A stretch of 64,000 nt of DNA from Arthrobacter alpinus (GCF_001445575.1 NZ_CP013200.1:124001-188000), one strand, 5' to 3'; shown: positions 25,179 to 34,241, counted from the stretch's first letter. Notes: generated by a model not told the origin, from the sequence alone. Numbers and translations are program-made.

Positions 25179-25847
25179 GTGCCACACGCTCCCTTTAGGC
25201 TGCTCCGAACTACTCTTGTGGGCGCCACCATCCTTGGTCTGGCGGCCGCAGCGCACTTGGTTGCCGGCGGTACGCTGCCCGCACCGGCCATCATGGTCGC
25301 CTTGCTGGCCCTACACATCTTGTGCACCACTGTGGCCACTAAGTTCAAACTGACCCTACCCGTCATGATGGCATTGCTGGCCAGCAGCCAAATGGTCCTG
25401 CACCAGGGCTTTGAAACCCTCTCGCACGGTGCCCACACACTGCTTGTCCCCGGCGCGCAAGCACTGAACCATCACGGGATGTCAGCCGAGGCGCACGATT
25501 CTGCCGTCTTGGCTGCCGCATTTGCACCAGGTCTTACAACACCCGGCATGGCGCCGGCAGACATGGAAATACTGAGCCATTCCGGGCCTCTCGCTGGCTG
25601 GATGTGGGCCGCCCACCTCGCGGCAGCTCTCGCCACAGCGGGCCTGCTGGCTTACGGCGAAAACGCCCTCTGGTCCCTGGCGAACTGGCTCCGCCCGATC
25701 TACCAATCTGCCACCGTGGTCCTGGTGGTTGCGGTGCAATCGGTGCCTTCTACCGTGGTGCCTCGCCGGTTGCCACGACCTCCATGGCGCAATTTACGCC
25801 CTGATACGCGCCGCGGACCGCCCCTTTCGGCAGCAGTTTTCGCCTAG
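25179..25847 (+). CDS. Polytopic membrane protein with His/Met-rich loop
   Basis: A 222-aa protein. GTG 25179 is chosen because AAGGGAG lies just upstream; the longer frame would overlap the kinase gene without support. Hydrophobic segments: TLVGATILGLAAAAHLV, IMVALLALHILCTTVA, VMMALLASSQMVL and WMWAAHLAAALATAGLL. A loop between them is rich in potential metal ligands (HHGMSAEAHDS, MAPADMEILSHSG). It lies between the two-component system and a YcnI-like copper protein, so copper handling is a fair guess. I do not recognise a named family. Confidence 0.68.
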   Translation: MPHAPFRLLRTTLVGATILGLAAAAHLVAGGTLPAPAIMVALLALHILCTTVATKFKLTLPVMMALLASSQMVLHQGFETLSHGAHTLLVPGAQALNHHGMSAEAHDSAVLAAAFAPGLTTPGMAPADMEILSHSGPLAGWMWAAHLAAALATAGLLAYGENALWSLANWLRPIYQSATVVLVVAVQSVPSTVVPRRLPRPPWRNLRPDTRRGPPLSAAVFA

Positions 25848-25920
25848 CACCCTTCGAACTCATCGCAGGGTGCCATCCCTGTATTCTTTTGCGCATCTGC
25901 GCGTTCGAAAGGTTTTCATT

Positions 25921-26628
25921 ATGCGTTTTTCTCGTACCCTCAAGACCACCCTCGCCGTCGGCGCCACCAGTACTTTGATGTTGGTGGGCTTGGGCAGCGC
26001 ATCGGCTCACGTCAGCGCCACTCCCTCGGAAACGGCCGCTGGCGCCTACACTCTGGTCACGTTTGCTGTGGGCCACGGTTGCGACGGTTCTTCCACCACC
26101 TCGATGACCATCACCTTGCCCGATGAGCTGAACGAGGCCACCCCCACGGTCAACCCGAACTGGACCATCAGCACGGCCACGCAGAAGCTGGACACCCCCC
26201 GCACCTTGGCCAACGGCAGCAAAATCAGCGAGCGCACCGCGTCCATCACCTACACGGCTAAGACTCCGCTGATCGACCACGAGCGCGACACCTTCACGCT
26301 CTCTCTGCAGCTGCCGGACGCCGCCGGGACCACCCTGAACTTCCCGACCCTGCAGAAGTGTGAAACGGGTCAGACCGACTGGAAGGACATCCCGGCCGCA
26401 GGTGCCGACCACGATTCAGTCGATGCCCCCGCCCCTTCCTTCACCGTCACGAAGGCCGTGGCGGAGGATTCCCACGACGGCCACGGAGCCACCGCCGCCA
26501 CCAGTTCTGATGTTGCACAGAAGAACGACGGCGGCCCCTCCTGGGCTACATGGACTGGCTTGGGTGCGGGGTTGGCTGGGCTGATCCTAGGCGGCTTGGC
26601 CTTCATGCGAAGCACTAAAAAGGCGTAG
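25921..26628 (+). CDS. YcnI-like copper-binding membrane protein (DUF1775)
   Basis: A 235-aa exported protein. Signal peptide at residues 1-28 with predicted cleavage at ASA before HVSATPSE, which makes His the mature N terminus; in characterised YcnI this His binds Cu(II). The DUF1775 domain follows (TFAVGHGC, SMTITLPDEL, NPNWTI, LPDAAGTTLNFPTLQKC). A His/Asp-rich linker (DSHDGHGATAA) leads to one C-terminal helix (WTGLGAGLAGLILGGLAF) and a KKA tail, so it is anchored facing out. AAAGG precedes ATG 25921. Confidence 0.88.
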   Translation: MRFSRTLKTTLAVGATSTLMLVGLGSASAHVSATPSETAAGAYTLVTFAVGHGCDGSSTTSMTITLPDELNEATPTVNPNWTISTATQKLDTPRTLANGSKISERTASITYTAKTPLIDHERDTFTLSLQLPDAAGTTLNFPTLQKCETGQTDWKDIPAAGADHDSVDAPAPSFTVTKAVAEDSHDGHGATAATSSDVAQKNDGGPSWATWTGLGAGLAGLILGGLAFMRSTKKA

Positions 26629-26645
26629 CGGCACCGTCCCGGCTC

Positions 26646-26771
26646 CCCCGCTTCTGCGCCGAGTCCGCCGCTTATCTCCTCGCCATCTGCGCACGTCCCC
26701 GCTTCTGCGCCGGCTCCGCTGCGTATCTCCCCGCATTCTGCGCACGTCCGTACATGCGCAGAAGGCGGGGG
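26646..26771. repeat. Two ~51-bp tandem units plus inverted partner
   Basis: Units at 26646-26698 and 26697-26749 each run from CCCCGCTTCTGCGCC to CTGCGCACGTCC. A near-inverse, GCGCAGAAGGCGGGG (26757-26771), lets CCCCGCATTCTGCGC fold into a hairpin at 26732-26771. It sits between the YcnI-like and DUF4232 genes. No T run, so not a classical terminator. Confidence 0.6.
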
Positions 26772-26883
26772 CATGCGCGGCGGCCGGCGGATGCGCCGGG
26801 AAATGTCGGCAAACGTGCAGGCAACTGGGTTTGTGCGGCGCGCCTTGGTTGACGAGTGGATCGATCGGCGCAAAAGTGGTGGC

Positions 26884-27594
26884 ATGACTACCTCTCAGCG
26901 GACCACTTCCAACCGACGCCAGTGGGGAACGGGGCTTGCCCTTGCCGCGGTCATCGGGATGAGCGGCTCGCTGGCTGCGTGCAGCCCAGGGACTCCGGCA
27001 CCATCGCCTACCGCCACGGGTTCCACGAGCTCCAGCCCCGCAACCTCCAGCCCAAGCCCCAGCCCCAGCCCCAGCGCAAGTTCCGCTGCCTCCACGGCGG
27101 AGGAAACGCCGTCGTCCGCGGCAAGCCCAAGCAGCCCGGAAACCACGGCAAGCCCAGCCCCCACAGACCAAGCCACCGAACTCTGTCCGGCAGCCTCGTT
27201 GAAGGGCTCCCTCGATGACAGTGGCGGCGGCGCGGCAGGTCATATCTATATGAAGCTGGTGGTGACGAATGCGTCGGGGGCCGCCTGCATTCTGGACGGC
27301 TACCCGGGCGTCTCCATGGTGGCCGCGGGCAGCAAAACTCCGATCGGGGCACCCGCGGATCGGGATCCTGCGGCGCCGTCTAACGGACCCATCACGCTGA
27401 CACCGGGCCAGAGCGCGGCAGCCACCCTGCGCTATACCCAGGCAGGCAATTACCAGAACTGCCAGCGCGTGCAGGCCGGCTCCATCCTTGTCTACCCGCC
27501 CAGCGCCACCGACAGTCTTGAAATTGGGCACCCGTTGACGGCGTGCAGCAATGACGACGTCAAGCTGCTTTCGATCGGCGCGTTCATGCCCTAG
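26884..27594 (+). CDS. DUF4232 lipoprotein
   Basis: A 236-aa secreted lipoprotein. Signal peptide with lipobox SLAAC (Cys 33), then ~65 residues of Ser/Pro/Thr linker, then a DUF4232 domain: YMKLVVTNASGAACILDGYPGVSM, LTPGQSAAATLRYTQAGNYQNC and LTACSND are its conserved blocks. Such proteins are common on actinobacterial surfaces; the role is not known. ATG 26884 is used because the longer frame runs into the repeat and would put the signal peptide inside the protein. Confidence 0.82.
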   Translation: MTTSQRTTSNRRQWGTGLALAAVIGMSGSLAACSPGTPAPSPTATGSTSSSPATSSPSPSPSPSASSAASTAEETPSSAASPSSPETTASPAPTDQATELCPAASLKGSLDDSGGGAAGHIYMKLVVTNASGAACILDGYPGVSMVAAGSKTPIGAPADRDPAAPSNGPITLTPGQSAAATLRYTQAGNYQNCQRVQAGSILVYPPSATDSLEIGHPLTACSNDDVKLLSIGAFMP

Positions 27595-27696
27595 CGGCCT
27601 GCACCGGATATTGCCGGATTTTGGGCCGGTTCGCCGCTATCGTGGCGGAACATCGTCTGCGAAAAACTGCGGATGCATTGATTTCCCACTGAATTT

Positions 27697-27750
27697 AAAA
27701 GAGAACTGGTGGCCCGCAGGTATTCCTGTGGGCCACCAGTTCTCTTTTAT
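27697..27750. terminator. Bidirectional terminator at the end of the galactoside operon
   Basis: AAAAGAGAACTGGTGGCCC pairs with GGGCCACCAGTTCTCTTTT around GCAGGTATTCCTGT. T runs occur on both sides; it ends the DUF4232 gene and the minus-strand ABC operon. Confidence 0.9.
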
Positions 27751-27785
27751 TTGCCTGAACGGCACTTACTTAGGCAATAAGGTAA

Positions 27786-29111
27786 CTACTCAGCAACGGG
27801 AATTGACTGAGTTTTCAGCTCCTTGATGGTTGCTTCTTGAGCTGATTTCAAGGAATCCACAAGGGTCCCCTTTCCGGTGACGGCTGCTTTGAAGCCGTCT
27901 GAAACGCTGTTGTAGGTTTGAGTCATGGTCGGGCCCCACACGAATGTGCTGGAAACCTGGTTCGCCGAAGCCGCGAAGACGTCGTAGATCTTCTGGTCGC
28001 CGTAGAATTCAACGCCTTCCTTCAGCGAAGGCAGGTCCAGACCGGCTGTAGTAGCCGGGTACAGGTTTGCAGACTCATTAAGCATGGTCAGGGATTCGCT
28101 TGAGGTGTTGAGCCAGAGCGCAAACTTGGCGGCCTCGTAAGGGTGCTCAGATCCCTTGAAGACAACGGTTGAGGAACCGCCCCAGTTACCACTGGTGTTA
28201 TCGCCCTTCTCCCACTGAGGCATCGGAGCAACGCTCCATTTTCCTGCGGTGTCAGGTGCACCGGAAGCAACTGAGTTTGCGCCCCACACTGCAGAGTTCC
28301 AGCTCCAGACCTTGCCCGTGTTGTAGGCGTTGTCCCACTCGGACGTCCATCCGGGAAAACTGGAAACGAGGTCGCGGTCAATCAAATCCTGCCAGTAGTC
28401 AGCAACGGTGGTGCTTCCCGTGCCGGCCAGCGAGACGTTCCACTTGTCGCCGTCGTTCTTGAACCAGGTGTCACCCGTCTGCCACACCAGGCCGGCAAAC
28501 TGATTGACATCGTTCTGTGAGAAGTTGGTGATGTAGCTGCCGGTCTTGCGGACTTCAACGGCAGCTTTTTCGAACTCTTCCCACGTGGTGGGAACCGCAA
28601 TGTTGTTCTTCTTGAAGAGGTCGCTGCGGTAGAACAGTGCCATGGGGCCGGTGTCCTGGGGGATTCCGTAGGCGGCGTTCTCTTCGCCGAAACTGACCTG
28701 ATTCCAGGCCCACGGGATGAAGGAGCTCTCGGCATCGGCAACGTCCTGGCACGCGGCAATGTTTGTCAGGCCGTCCTGAACGCGGAAGTTGGGCAGTGCG
28801 TCGTATTCAACTTGCCCAAGGTCCGGGGCGTTGCCGGCCTTGAGCTGGTTGAAGAAGTTCTGGTACGTTCCACTGTTGCCGTTAGGCCCGGTCTGAACCT
28901 TGACCTGGATTTCTGGATTGGCCTTATTCCAAACATCAACCACGTCTTCAATCCCAGGAATCCAGGATGTGAAGGACAGTGTTACCGGGCCGCTCGAGGG
29001 CGTGCACTCGATTGCGGAACCAGCGGTGTCGGCCGATTCGCTGCTTGAGCACCCGGTGAGGGCAATGGCTGAAAGGACGGCGACTGCAATGGCGCTTTTA
29101 AAGGGTTTCAT
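27786..29111 (-). CDS. ABC sugar-binding lipoprotein (family 1)
   Basis: A 441-aa extracellular solute-binding protein. Lipobox LTGC with Cys 21; then the MalE-type fold: LSFTSWIPGIEDVVDVWNK, AGNAPDLGQVEYDALP, AYGIPQDTGPMALFYRSDLF and NWGGSSTVVFKGSEHP with EAAKFALWL. It delivers a galactoside or galacto-oligosaccharide to the permeases just upstream, judged from the GH42/GH36 context. AAGGAAGAA precedes ATG. It is the last gene of the operon, 52 bp after the second permease, whereas binding proteins usually come first. No ATPase gene is present in the cluster; a shared MsiK-type ATPase elsewhere is likely. Confidence 0.92.
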   Translation of the reverse strand: MKPFKSAIAVAVLSAIALTGCSSSESADTAGSAIECTPSSGPVTLSFTSWIPGIEDVVDVWNKANPEIQVKVQTGPNGNSGTYQNFFNQLKAGNAPDLGQVEYDALPNFRVQDGLTNIAACQDVADAESSFIPWAWNQVSFGEENAAYGIPQDTGPMALFYRSDLFKKNNIAVPTTWEEFEKAAVEVRKTGSYITNFSQNDVNQFAGLVWQTGDTWFKNDGDKWNVSLAGTGSTTVADYWQDLIDRDLVSSFPGWTSEWDNAYNTGKVWSWNSAVWGANSVASGAPDTAGKWSVAPMPQWEKGDNTSGNWGGSSTVVFKGSEHPYEAAKFALWLNTSSESLTMLNESANLYPATTAGLDLPSLKEGVEFYGDQKIYDVFAASANQVSSTFVWGPTMTQTYNSVSDGFKAAVTGKGTLVDSLKSAQEATIKELKTQSIPVAE

Positions 29112-29163
29112 TTCTTCCTTGAAGTGATTGTTTTAAAGGGATAAGAAAATGCTGGGGTGAAAA

Positions 29164-30084
29164 CTATTTGACTGAGCCTGCGCCCAGTCCGCTGCGCCAG
29201 AAGCGCTGCAGGAACAAGAACGCCACGATCAGCGGAATGATCGATAGCAGTGCGCCGACCAGTACATACATCCGGAGCTCAGGGATCTGGTTGATCTGGG
29301 AGTTCCAGGTGTAAAGCCCGAGGGTAACGGGGAAGTTTGCCTCATCGCGCAGCATGATCAGCGGGAGGAAGAAGTTGTTCCAAATCGCAACGAATTGGAA
29401 GAGGAAAACGGTGACCAAAGCCGGGAACATCAGCTTCACTGAAACGCTGAAGAAGGTGCGCACTTCGCTGGCGCCATCCAATCGGGCGGCTTCCATGAGC
29501 TCGTCGGGGACGCTGGAACCAGCATAAATTCGGGTCAAGTAGACGCCAAACGGGCTCACGATGCTGGGCAGGAATACGGCCCAGAAGGTATTGGTCGCGT
29601 TGATCTGGCTAAACATGAGGAACAGTGGGAGGGCCAAGGCTGTTGCCGGAACCAGCACTCCTCCAAGAATGACATTGAAGATCAGCTCCCGGCCTCTAAA
29701 GCTGTACTTAGCCAGCGCGTAACCGCACATTCCGGCAAGCACCGTAGCTATCAGTGCGCCACCGCCGGCGTATGCCAGGCTGTTGCCGATCCAGCGTAGG
29801 AATACGCCGTCGCGGTATGTCAGGACATTGCCGACGTTCTCGAAGAAGTTGAATTCTGAGAACCAGAGCGGGTTGGTGCTGGTTAGATCGCCCTTGGATT
29901 TCGTTGCGGAAACGAAAAGCCACCAGATCGGGATGAGGAAGTAAAAGGCAAAGACCGCCATGATGAGCATGGCGCCCATGCGCGGGAGCATCTGCTCGCG
30001 GGGGCCGCGGGCCTTTGAATAGGTCAAGGCGGGGTCACGCCGTCGGCTGCTCGGCTTCGAAGGGCTCGTTACTTGCTTGTTCAC
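29164..30084 (-). CDS. ABC sugar permease, MalG type
   Basis: A 306-aa inner-membrane permease with six predicted helices. The EAA loop (ELMEAARLDGASEVRTFFSV) that docks the ATPase is intact, and GGVLVPATALALPLFLMFSQI is the usual MalG block. It begins 2 bp after the MalF-type gene ends and precedes the binding protein. Together these form one import system. Confidence 0.93.
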   Translation of the reverse strand: MNKQVTSPSKPSSRRRDPALTYSKARGPREQMLPRMGAMLIMAVFAFYFLIPIWWLFVSATKSKGDLTSTNPLWFSEFNFFENVGNVLTYRDGVFLRWIGNSLAYAGGGALIATVLAGMCGYALAKYSFRGRELIFNVILGGVLVPATALALPLFLMFSQINATNTFWAVFLPSIVSPFGVYLTRIYAGSSVPDELMEAARLDGASEVRTFFSVSVKLMFPALVTVFLFQFVAIWNNFFLPLIMLRDEANFPVTLGLYTWNSQINQIPELRMYVLVGALLSIIPLIVAFLFLQRFWRSGLGAGSVK

Positions 30085-30086
30085 GA

Positions 30087-31004
30087 TCAGTTGCCCTTCG
30101 GGTGGGTGAACTTAAGGAAGGCGAAAGACAAAATGAAGGTTGTCAACGCCAGGACAACAGACATAGCCGCGGCCAGGTGGATATTCGGGATGGACGAGGT
30201 AGTCAGAACCGCCAGGTTAGGCGTGAAGGTGCTGTTGACCGCGGAGCTGAACGTGCGGAAAACCTGAGGTTCGGCTAGAAGCTGCAGCGTTCCAATGATG
30301 GAGAAGATGGCCGTCATGACGATGGCAGGAGTCACCAGCGGTATCTTGATGGACAGCGCAATGCGAAGCTGGCCGGCGCCGTCGAGCCGTGCGGCCTCAT
30401 AGATTTCCGTCGGGATGGACAACAGCGACGAGTAGATGATCAGCATGTTGTAGCCAACAAAGACCCAGGTGACCACATTGGCCATGGCCCACAAGACCAA
30501 GTCAGCCGAGAGGAAATTGATCTTGCTGGTGACCTCTGTGAACGGGGACAGGTTAGGCGAGTATAGAAAGCCCCACATGATGGCGGCGATGACGCCCGGA
30601 ACTGCGTACGGTACAAAGAACGCTAAGCGGAAGAATTTCTTGCCTCGGACCAACGGAGAGTCCAACAGTAAAGCAAAGAGCAGCGCCAAACCCAGCATCA
30701 CCGGAACTTGCACAGCGCCGAACAAGAAAACCCTGCCGATTGATTCCCAGAAGGGGCCGTTCTGGAAAACGGCGATGTATTGGGTGAAGCCACCAAATAC
30801 TTCCTGTGCCTTCCCGAAGGTGCCTTGCCGGTCCACCTTCAAGAATGACTGATAGAGGGCGTAGCTGATGGGAGCTAAGTAGAACAAGAGGAAGAGCACG
30901 CCGAACGGTGCTACAAAGAGTACGATCGCTTTCTTGAATTTGTTCTTCGGCTTCCGGTTTCCAAGCACCGCTGGCTCAGCGTTGAGCAGTTCAGTGCGGC
31001 TCAT
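30087..31004 (-). CDS. ABC sugar permease, MalF type
   Basis: A 305-aa inner-membrane permease. EAA loop EIYEAARLDGAGQLRIALSI near residue 205; helices include VLFVAPFGVLFLLFYLAPIS and ALALLFALLL. Its ATG overlaps the stop of the beta-galactosidase gene by 4 bp, so uptake and hydrolysis are coupled in expression. Confidence 0.93.
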   Translation of the reverse strand: MSRTELLNAEPAVLGNRKPKNKFKKAIVLFVAPFGVLFLLFYLAPISYALYQSFLKVDRQGTFGKAQEVFGGFTQYIAVFQNGPFWESIGRVFLFGAVQVPVMLGLALLFALLLDSPLVRGKKFFRLAFFVPYAVPGVIAAIMWGFLYSPNLSPFTEVTSKINFLSADLVLWAMANVVTWVFVGYNMLIIYSSLLSIPTEIYEAARLDGAGQLRIALSIKIPLVTPAIVMTAIFSIIGTLQLLAEPQVFRTFSSAVNSTFTPNLAVLTTSSIPNIHLAAAMSVVLALTTFILSFAFLKFTHPKGN

Positions 31005-33028
31005 GGCATTACTTCCTCTCGGATTACACGTACGGATCCCGCGGGAACCGTAAGTGTCTGGGAAATGTCAGTCTTGGTGAGAATCTCGTGCCCCGTGGTG
31101 GCCACGCTGCGCTCTTCCTGGCTGTGGTTGATGACGAACAAGTAAGAGTTGTCCGCACCCGAGCGCCGCACCATTTCCAGGGTGGCGTCAGCTTCAGGGG
31201 CAACCGGTGCTACGCCTGCGCCGTCGAGCGCGTTGCGGACCACGGCGCTCAAACCATCCTTGTCCAAGACGGTTCCGAGATACCAGGCGCGTCCTTGGCC
31301 AAAATCGTTGACCGTGACGGCAGCGCCGCCGGGCGTTGGCCCAGCAACGTACGACGTGACGGCGGTAGCCCCGTGCAAGGTGGTCTTTTCGGCCCAGAGC
31401 GAGGACGTCCGGCTATCGGAGAGTTCAAGAACCTGCTCCGGAAGCAAGGGTGCGAATTCTTCCGTGCGGATCCCGAGCATATCCCGGAAAGCACCCGGGT
31501 AGCCGCCGGTGCGTACGCGGTCTTCTTCGTCAACGATTCCACTGTAGAAGGTGACTACTGCGTGACCGCCGTCGTGCACATAATCATTGATCTGTGCGGC
31601 GTGTTCATCGGAGATCATGTAAAGGGTGGGGACGACGACGAGCGAGAATCCGCTCAGGTCAGCGCCCGGGGCAACCATTGTGACGGTGACGCCCTGTGCA
31701 TGGAAGGCAGCATAGATCGCGTGAGCCTGTTCCAAGTAGAAAATTGCGGCGGAAGGACGCGTTTCGGCATCTACTGCCCACCAAGATTCCCAGCTGAACA
31801 TGAAGGCAACGTTGGATTCAACCCGGCTGCCAACAACCTCGGCCAAACCGGCAACGGTTTCGCCCAGTTCCACAACGTCACGCCAGAGCTGGCTGTCCTT
31901 GCCAGCATGGGGCATGAGGGCGGAATGGAACTTCTCAGAACCCTGAAGGGAAGCACGCCACTGGAAGAAGCAGACGCCGTCGGCGCCGCGGGCCACATGG
32001 GCCAAGGAGTTGCGCATCATTTCGCCCGGCTCCTTGGCCAGGTTGTGCGGCTGCCAGTTCACGCCGCCGGTGGAGTGTTCCATCAGAATCCAGGGCGCAT
32101 TCTTGGCCAGTCCTCGGGTGAGGTCTGCGGAGAACGACAGCTCCGTGGTGGGTTCACCCAGACGGTGATCTAGGTAGTGATCGTTGGCGATGATGTCCAT
32201 GTCCGCTGTCCACGTGAAGTAGTCCATGTTGCGGATGTGGGCTGTCACCATGAAGTTGGTGGTCACGGGAATGTCGCTGTGGCGGCGAATGATGTCCGCT
32301 TCGAGCAGGTAGTTGCTGCGCAGTTCCTCGCTACTGAAGCGACGGAAGTCCATGCTCTGGCCGGGATTACGGCTGGAGAGGGTAAGCCGGGGCGTCCAGA
32401 TTTCGCTCCAGTCGGATACGCGCTGGCTCCAGAAATCGGTGCCCCACGCTGTATTGAGTGCATCGAGGTTCTCATAGCGCTTCATCAGCCAGTCACGGAA
32501 TGCTTCAGCGGAGGTTTCGCAGTAGCAGTGCGCGTTGTGGCAACCAATTTCGTTGGACACATGCCACAGTGCGACGCCGGGATGGCTGCCGTAGCGCTGG
32601 GCTACTTGCTCCACGAGCAGGGCGGCATGCTGGCGGTAGATTGGTGAGCTGGGACAGAACGCCTGCCGGCCGCCCGGGTACCGCCGGGTGCCATCTTCGA
32701 CCTTGGGCAGAACCTCGGGGAAAGTGGTTGTCAGCCAGGGCGGGGGCGAGGCAGTTGCCGTTCCCAAGTTGATGCTGATGCCGTTTGCATGGAGCAAGTC
32801 GATGATGGCATCGAGGTTGGTGAAGTTGTACTCACCTTGGCGTGGCTCGAGGTGTGACCAGCCAAAAATATTAATAGCAACAAAGTTGACGCCTGCCTGC
32901 TTCATCGCGGCAACATCGTCAACCCAAACAGCCGGATCCCATTGTTCCGGGTTGTAGTCGCACCCAAAGGCCATTCCGGTATCCAAATCGATGATTGGAC
33001 GGGGAGGCCCCTCGTGTGTGCTGTGCAT
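31001..33028 (-). CDS. Beta-galactosidase, GH42
   Basis: A 675-aa cytosolic glycosidase that releases galactose from beta-galactosides. FGCDYNPEQWDP opens the TIM barrel. The acid/base Glu is in LWHVSNEIGC and the nucleophile Glu in WILMEHSTGGVNWQ. The Cys cluster around CHNAHCYC resembles the zinc site of GH42 enzymes. Trimerisation and C-terminal domains follow. No signal peptide, so it acts on imported sugar. AAGGA lies 7 bases before ATG 33028. It is the first gene of the operon under the LacI operators. Confidence 0.94.
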   Translation of the reverse strand: MHSTHEGPPRPIIDLDTGMAFGCDYNPEQWDPAVWVDDVAAMKQAGVNFVAINIFGWSHLEPRQGEYNFTNLDAIIDLLHANGISINLGTATASPPPWLTTTFPEVLPKVEDGTRRYPGGRQAFCPSSPIYRQHAALLVEQVAQRYGSHPGVALWHVSNEIGCHNAHCYCETSAEAFRDWLMKRYENLDALNTAWGTDFWSQRVSDWSEIWTPRLTLSSRNPGQSMDFRRFSSEELRSNYLLEADIIRRHSDIPVTTNFMVTAHIRNMDYFTWTADMDIIANDHYLDHRLGEPTTELSFSADLTRGLAKNAPWILMEHSTGGVNWQPHNLAKEPGEMMRNSLAHVARGADGVCFFQWRASLQGSEKFHSALMPHAGKDSQLWRDVVELGETVAGLAEVVGSRVESNVAFMFSWESWWAVDAETRPSAAIFYLEQAHAIYAAFHAQGVTVTMVAPGADLSGFSLVVVPTLYMISDEHAAQINDYVHDGGHAVVTFYSGIVDEEDRVRTGGYPGAFRDMLGIRTEEFAPLLPEQVLELSDSRTSSLWAEKTTLHGATAVTSYVAGPTPGGAAVTVNDFGQGRAWYLGTVLDKDGLSAVVRNALDGAGVAPVAPEADATLEMVRRSGADNSYLFVINHSQEERSVATTGHEILTKTDISQTLTVPAGSVRVIREEVMP

Positions 33029-33080
33029 GAAAATCCTTACGTGGTGCGAAGTGATGATTCACAGCCAGCGCCTCACGCCT

Positions 33081-33098
33081 CTGTGAACGTTCACAGAT
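33081..33098. promoter_or_regulatory. LacI-family operator, distal
   Basis: TCTGTGAACGTTCACAGA, a perfect 18-bp palindrome with the central CG typical of LacI/GalR sites. Lies between the promoter and the GH42 gene, centred 46 bp from the second operator. Confidence 0.8.
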
Positions 33099-33127
33099 TC
33101 GAGCGGCCACTGCGGCGACTGGATTTC

Positions 33128-33143
33128 CTGTGAACGTACACAG
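33128..33143. promoter_or_regulatory. LacI-family operator, overlapping the -10 region
   Basis: CTGTGAACGTACACAG differs from the other operator core in one position. It touches the -10 box of the GH42 promoter, so a bound repressor would block initiation. Confidence 0.78.
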
Positions 33144-33171
33144 ACTATGGTCGACGTCACAAAGTTGTCAA
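33142..33171 (-). promoter_or_regulatory. Promoter of the GH42-ABC operon
   Basis: On the minus strand, a perfect TTGACA (33171-33166) is followed after 18 bp by TAGTCT (33147-33142). The transcript would start inside or near the operator at 33128-33143. Confidence 0.6.
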
Positions 33172-33218
33172 GTTATTCTCGATATCGGCTTGCTTCATAG
33201 CCCCGGTAAGGTGGGGGA

Positions 33219-34241
33219 ATGACTCCTTCACCCGGCAGAAAAAAGCGCTCAACCATACTTGATGTCGCAACGGTTGCAGGGATTTCGCGGGGAACAGTGA
33301 GTAGGGTCCTCAACGGCGAACCCTATGTTTCTGATGAGGCACGGGTTGCCGTCAATAAGGCCATCAAGGAAGTTGGCTATGTTCCCAACATGGCTGCCCG
33401 GAACTTGGTGCGGCAACGCTCTCAAGCCGTGGGGCTGCTCATTCACGAGCCACATGCACTGTTCTTGGAAGATCCCAACATCGGCTCAATCATGCTCGGG
33501 GCGAATACCGTGCTCTCCCAAGCCGGGTACCAAATGGTGTGTTTGATTATTGATTCCGAGCTAGATGTCAACAGGATTGGGCAGTACCTCAACGGCGGAT
33601 CCATCGACGGCGCAATTGTCATTTCAGCGAGCGAGAATGATCCCATCACAGAGCTCATTGAGCAGCTGGCCATGGCCTCGGCTTTTGTGGGGCTGCCACC
33701 CAATCATCGCCCGCTTCCCTTCGTGTCCATCGACAATAAGAAGGCTGCCGCAGAAATTACGGCACGGCTCAAAGCCTCCGGGCGAACTCAGATCGGCATG
33801 ATCGCTGCTGCCTTGGGGCGCGCGGCGGGAGCCGATCGACTTGCCGGTTTTGCGGATGCCCTGGGATCGAACTATCGCCCGGAACTCGTGGCGAAGGTGG
33901 AGCACTTCTCCTTTGACGCTGGCATTGCCGGCATGCGCGAACTACTTGAAATTTGCCCCACCATCGACGGGGTTTTCGCTGCCTCTGACGCCGTTGCTGC
34001 CGGCGCGTTGAGCGTTCTGCAACGGATTGGTCGCCGAGTGCCCGAGGATATTGCCGTGGTCGGCTTCGATGACAGCATCTGGGCGCAGCGCACCAATCCC
34101 CCACTCTCCACGGTGCGCCAGCCCGCCTCGGAGCTCGGCGCGAAAGCCGCCGAGCTGGTACTGGCCCAGTTGAGGGGTGAGGAGATCAACCGGGACGGGG
34201 TGTACTTGGATACCACTATCGTGTGGCGCGAATCCGTCTGA
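33219..34241 (+). CDS. LacI-family repressor of galactoside use
   Basis: A 340-aa regulator. The N-terminal helix-turn-helix ILDVATVAGISRGTVSRVLN and hinge YVPNMAARNLVRQRSQAVG fit LacI. A periplasmic-binding-like sensor domain follows (DGVFAASDAVAAGALSVLQ, GFDDSIWAQRTNPPLSTVRQ). It is divergent from the GH42-ABC operon, and the two palindromes between them are the obvious targets. The inducer is probably galactose or a galactoside. AAGGTGGGGG precedes ATG. Confidence 0.92.
   Translation: MTPSPGRKKRSTILDVATVAGISRGTVSRVLNGEPYVSDEARVAVNKAIKEVGYVPNMAARNLVRQRSQAVGLLIHEPHALFLEDPNIGSIMLGANTVLSQAGYQMVCLIIDSELDVNRIGQYLNGGSIDGAIVISASENDPITELIEQLAMASAFVGLPPNHRPLPFVSIDNKKAAAEITARLKASGRTQIGMIAAALGRAAGADRLAGFADALGSNYRPELVAKVEHFSFDAGIAGMRELLEICPTIDGVFAASDAVAAGALSVLQRIGRRVPEDIAVVGFDDSIWAQRTNPPLSTVRQPASELGAKAAELVLAQLRGEEINRDGVYLDTTIVWRESV

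Noticed and set aside
26587..27531. 314-aa minus-strand frame over the DUF4232 gene
   Set aside because: Arg/Gly-rich shadow of the Ser/Pro linker and of the intergenic repeats.
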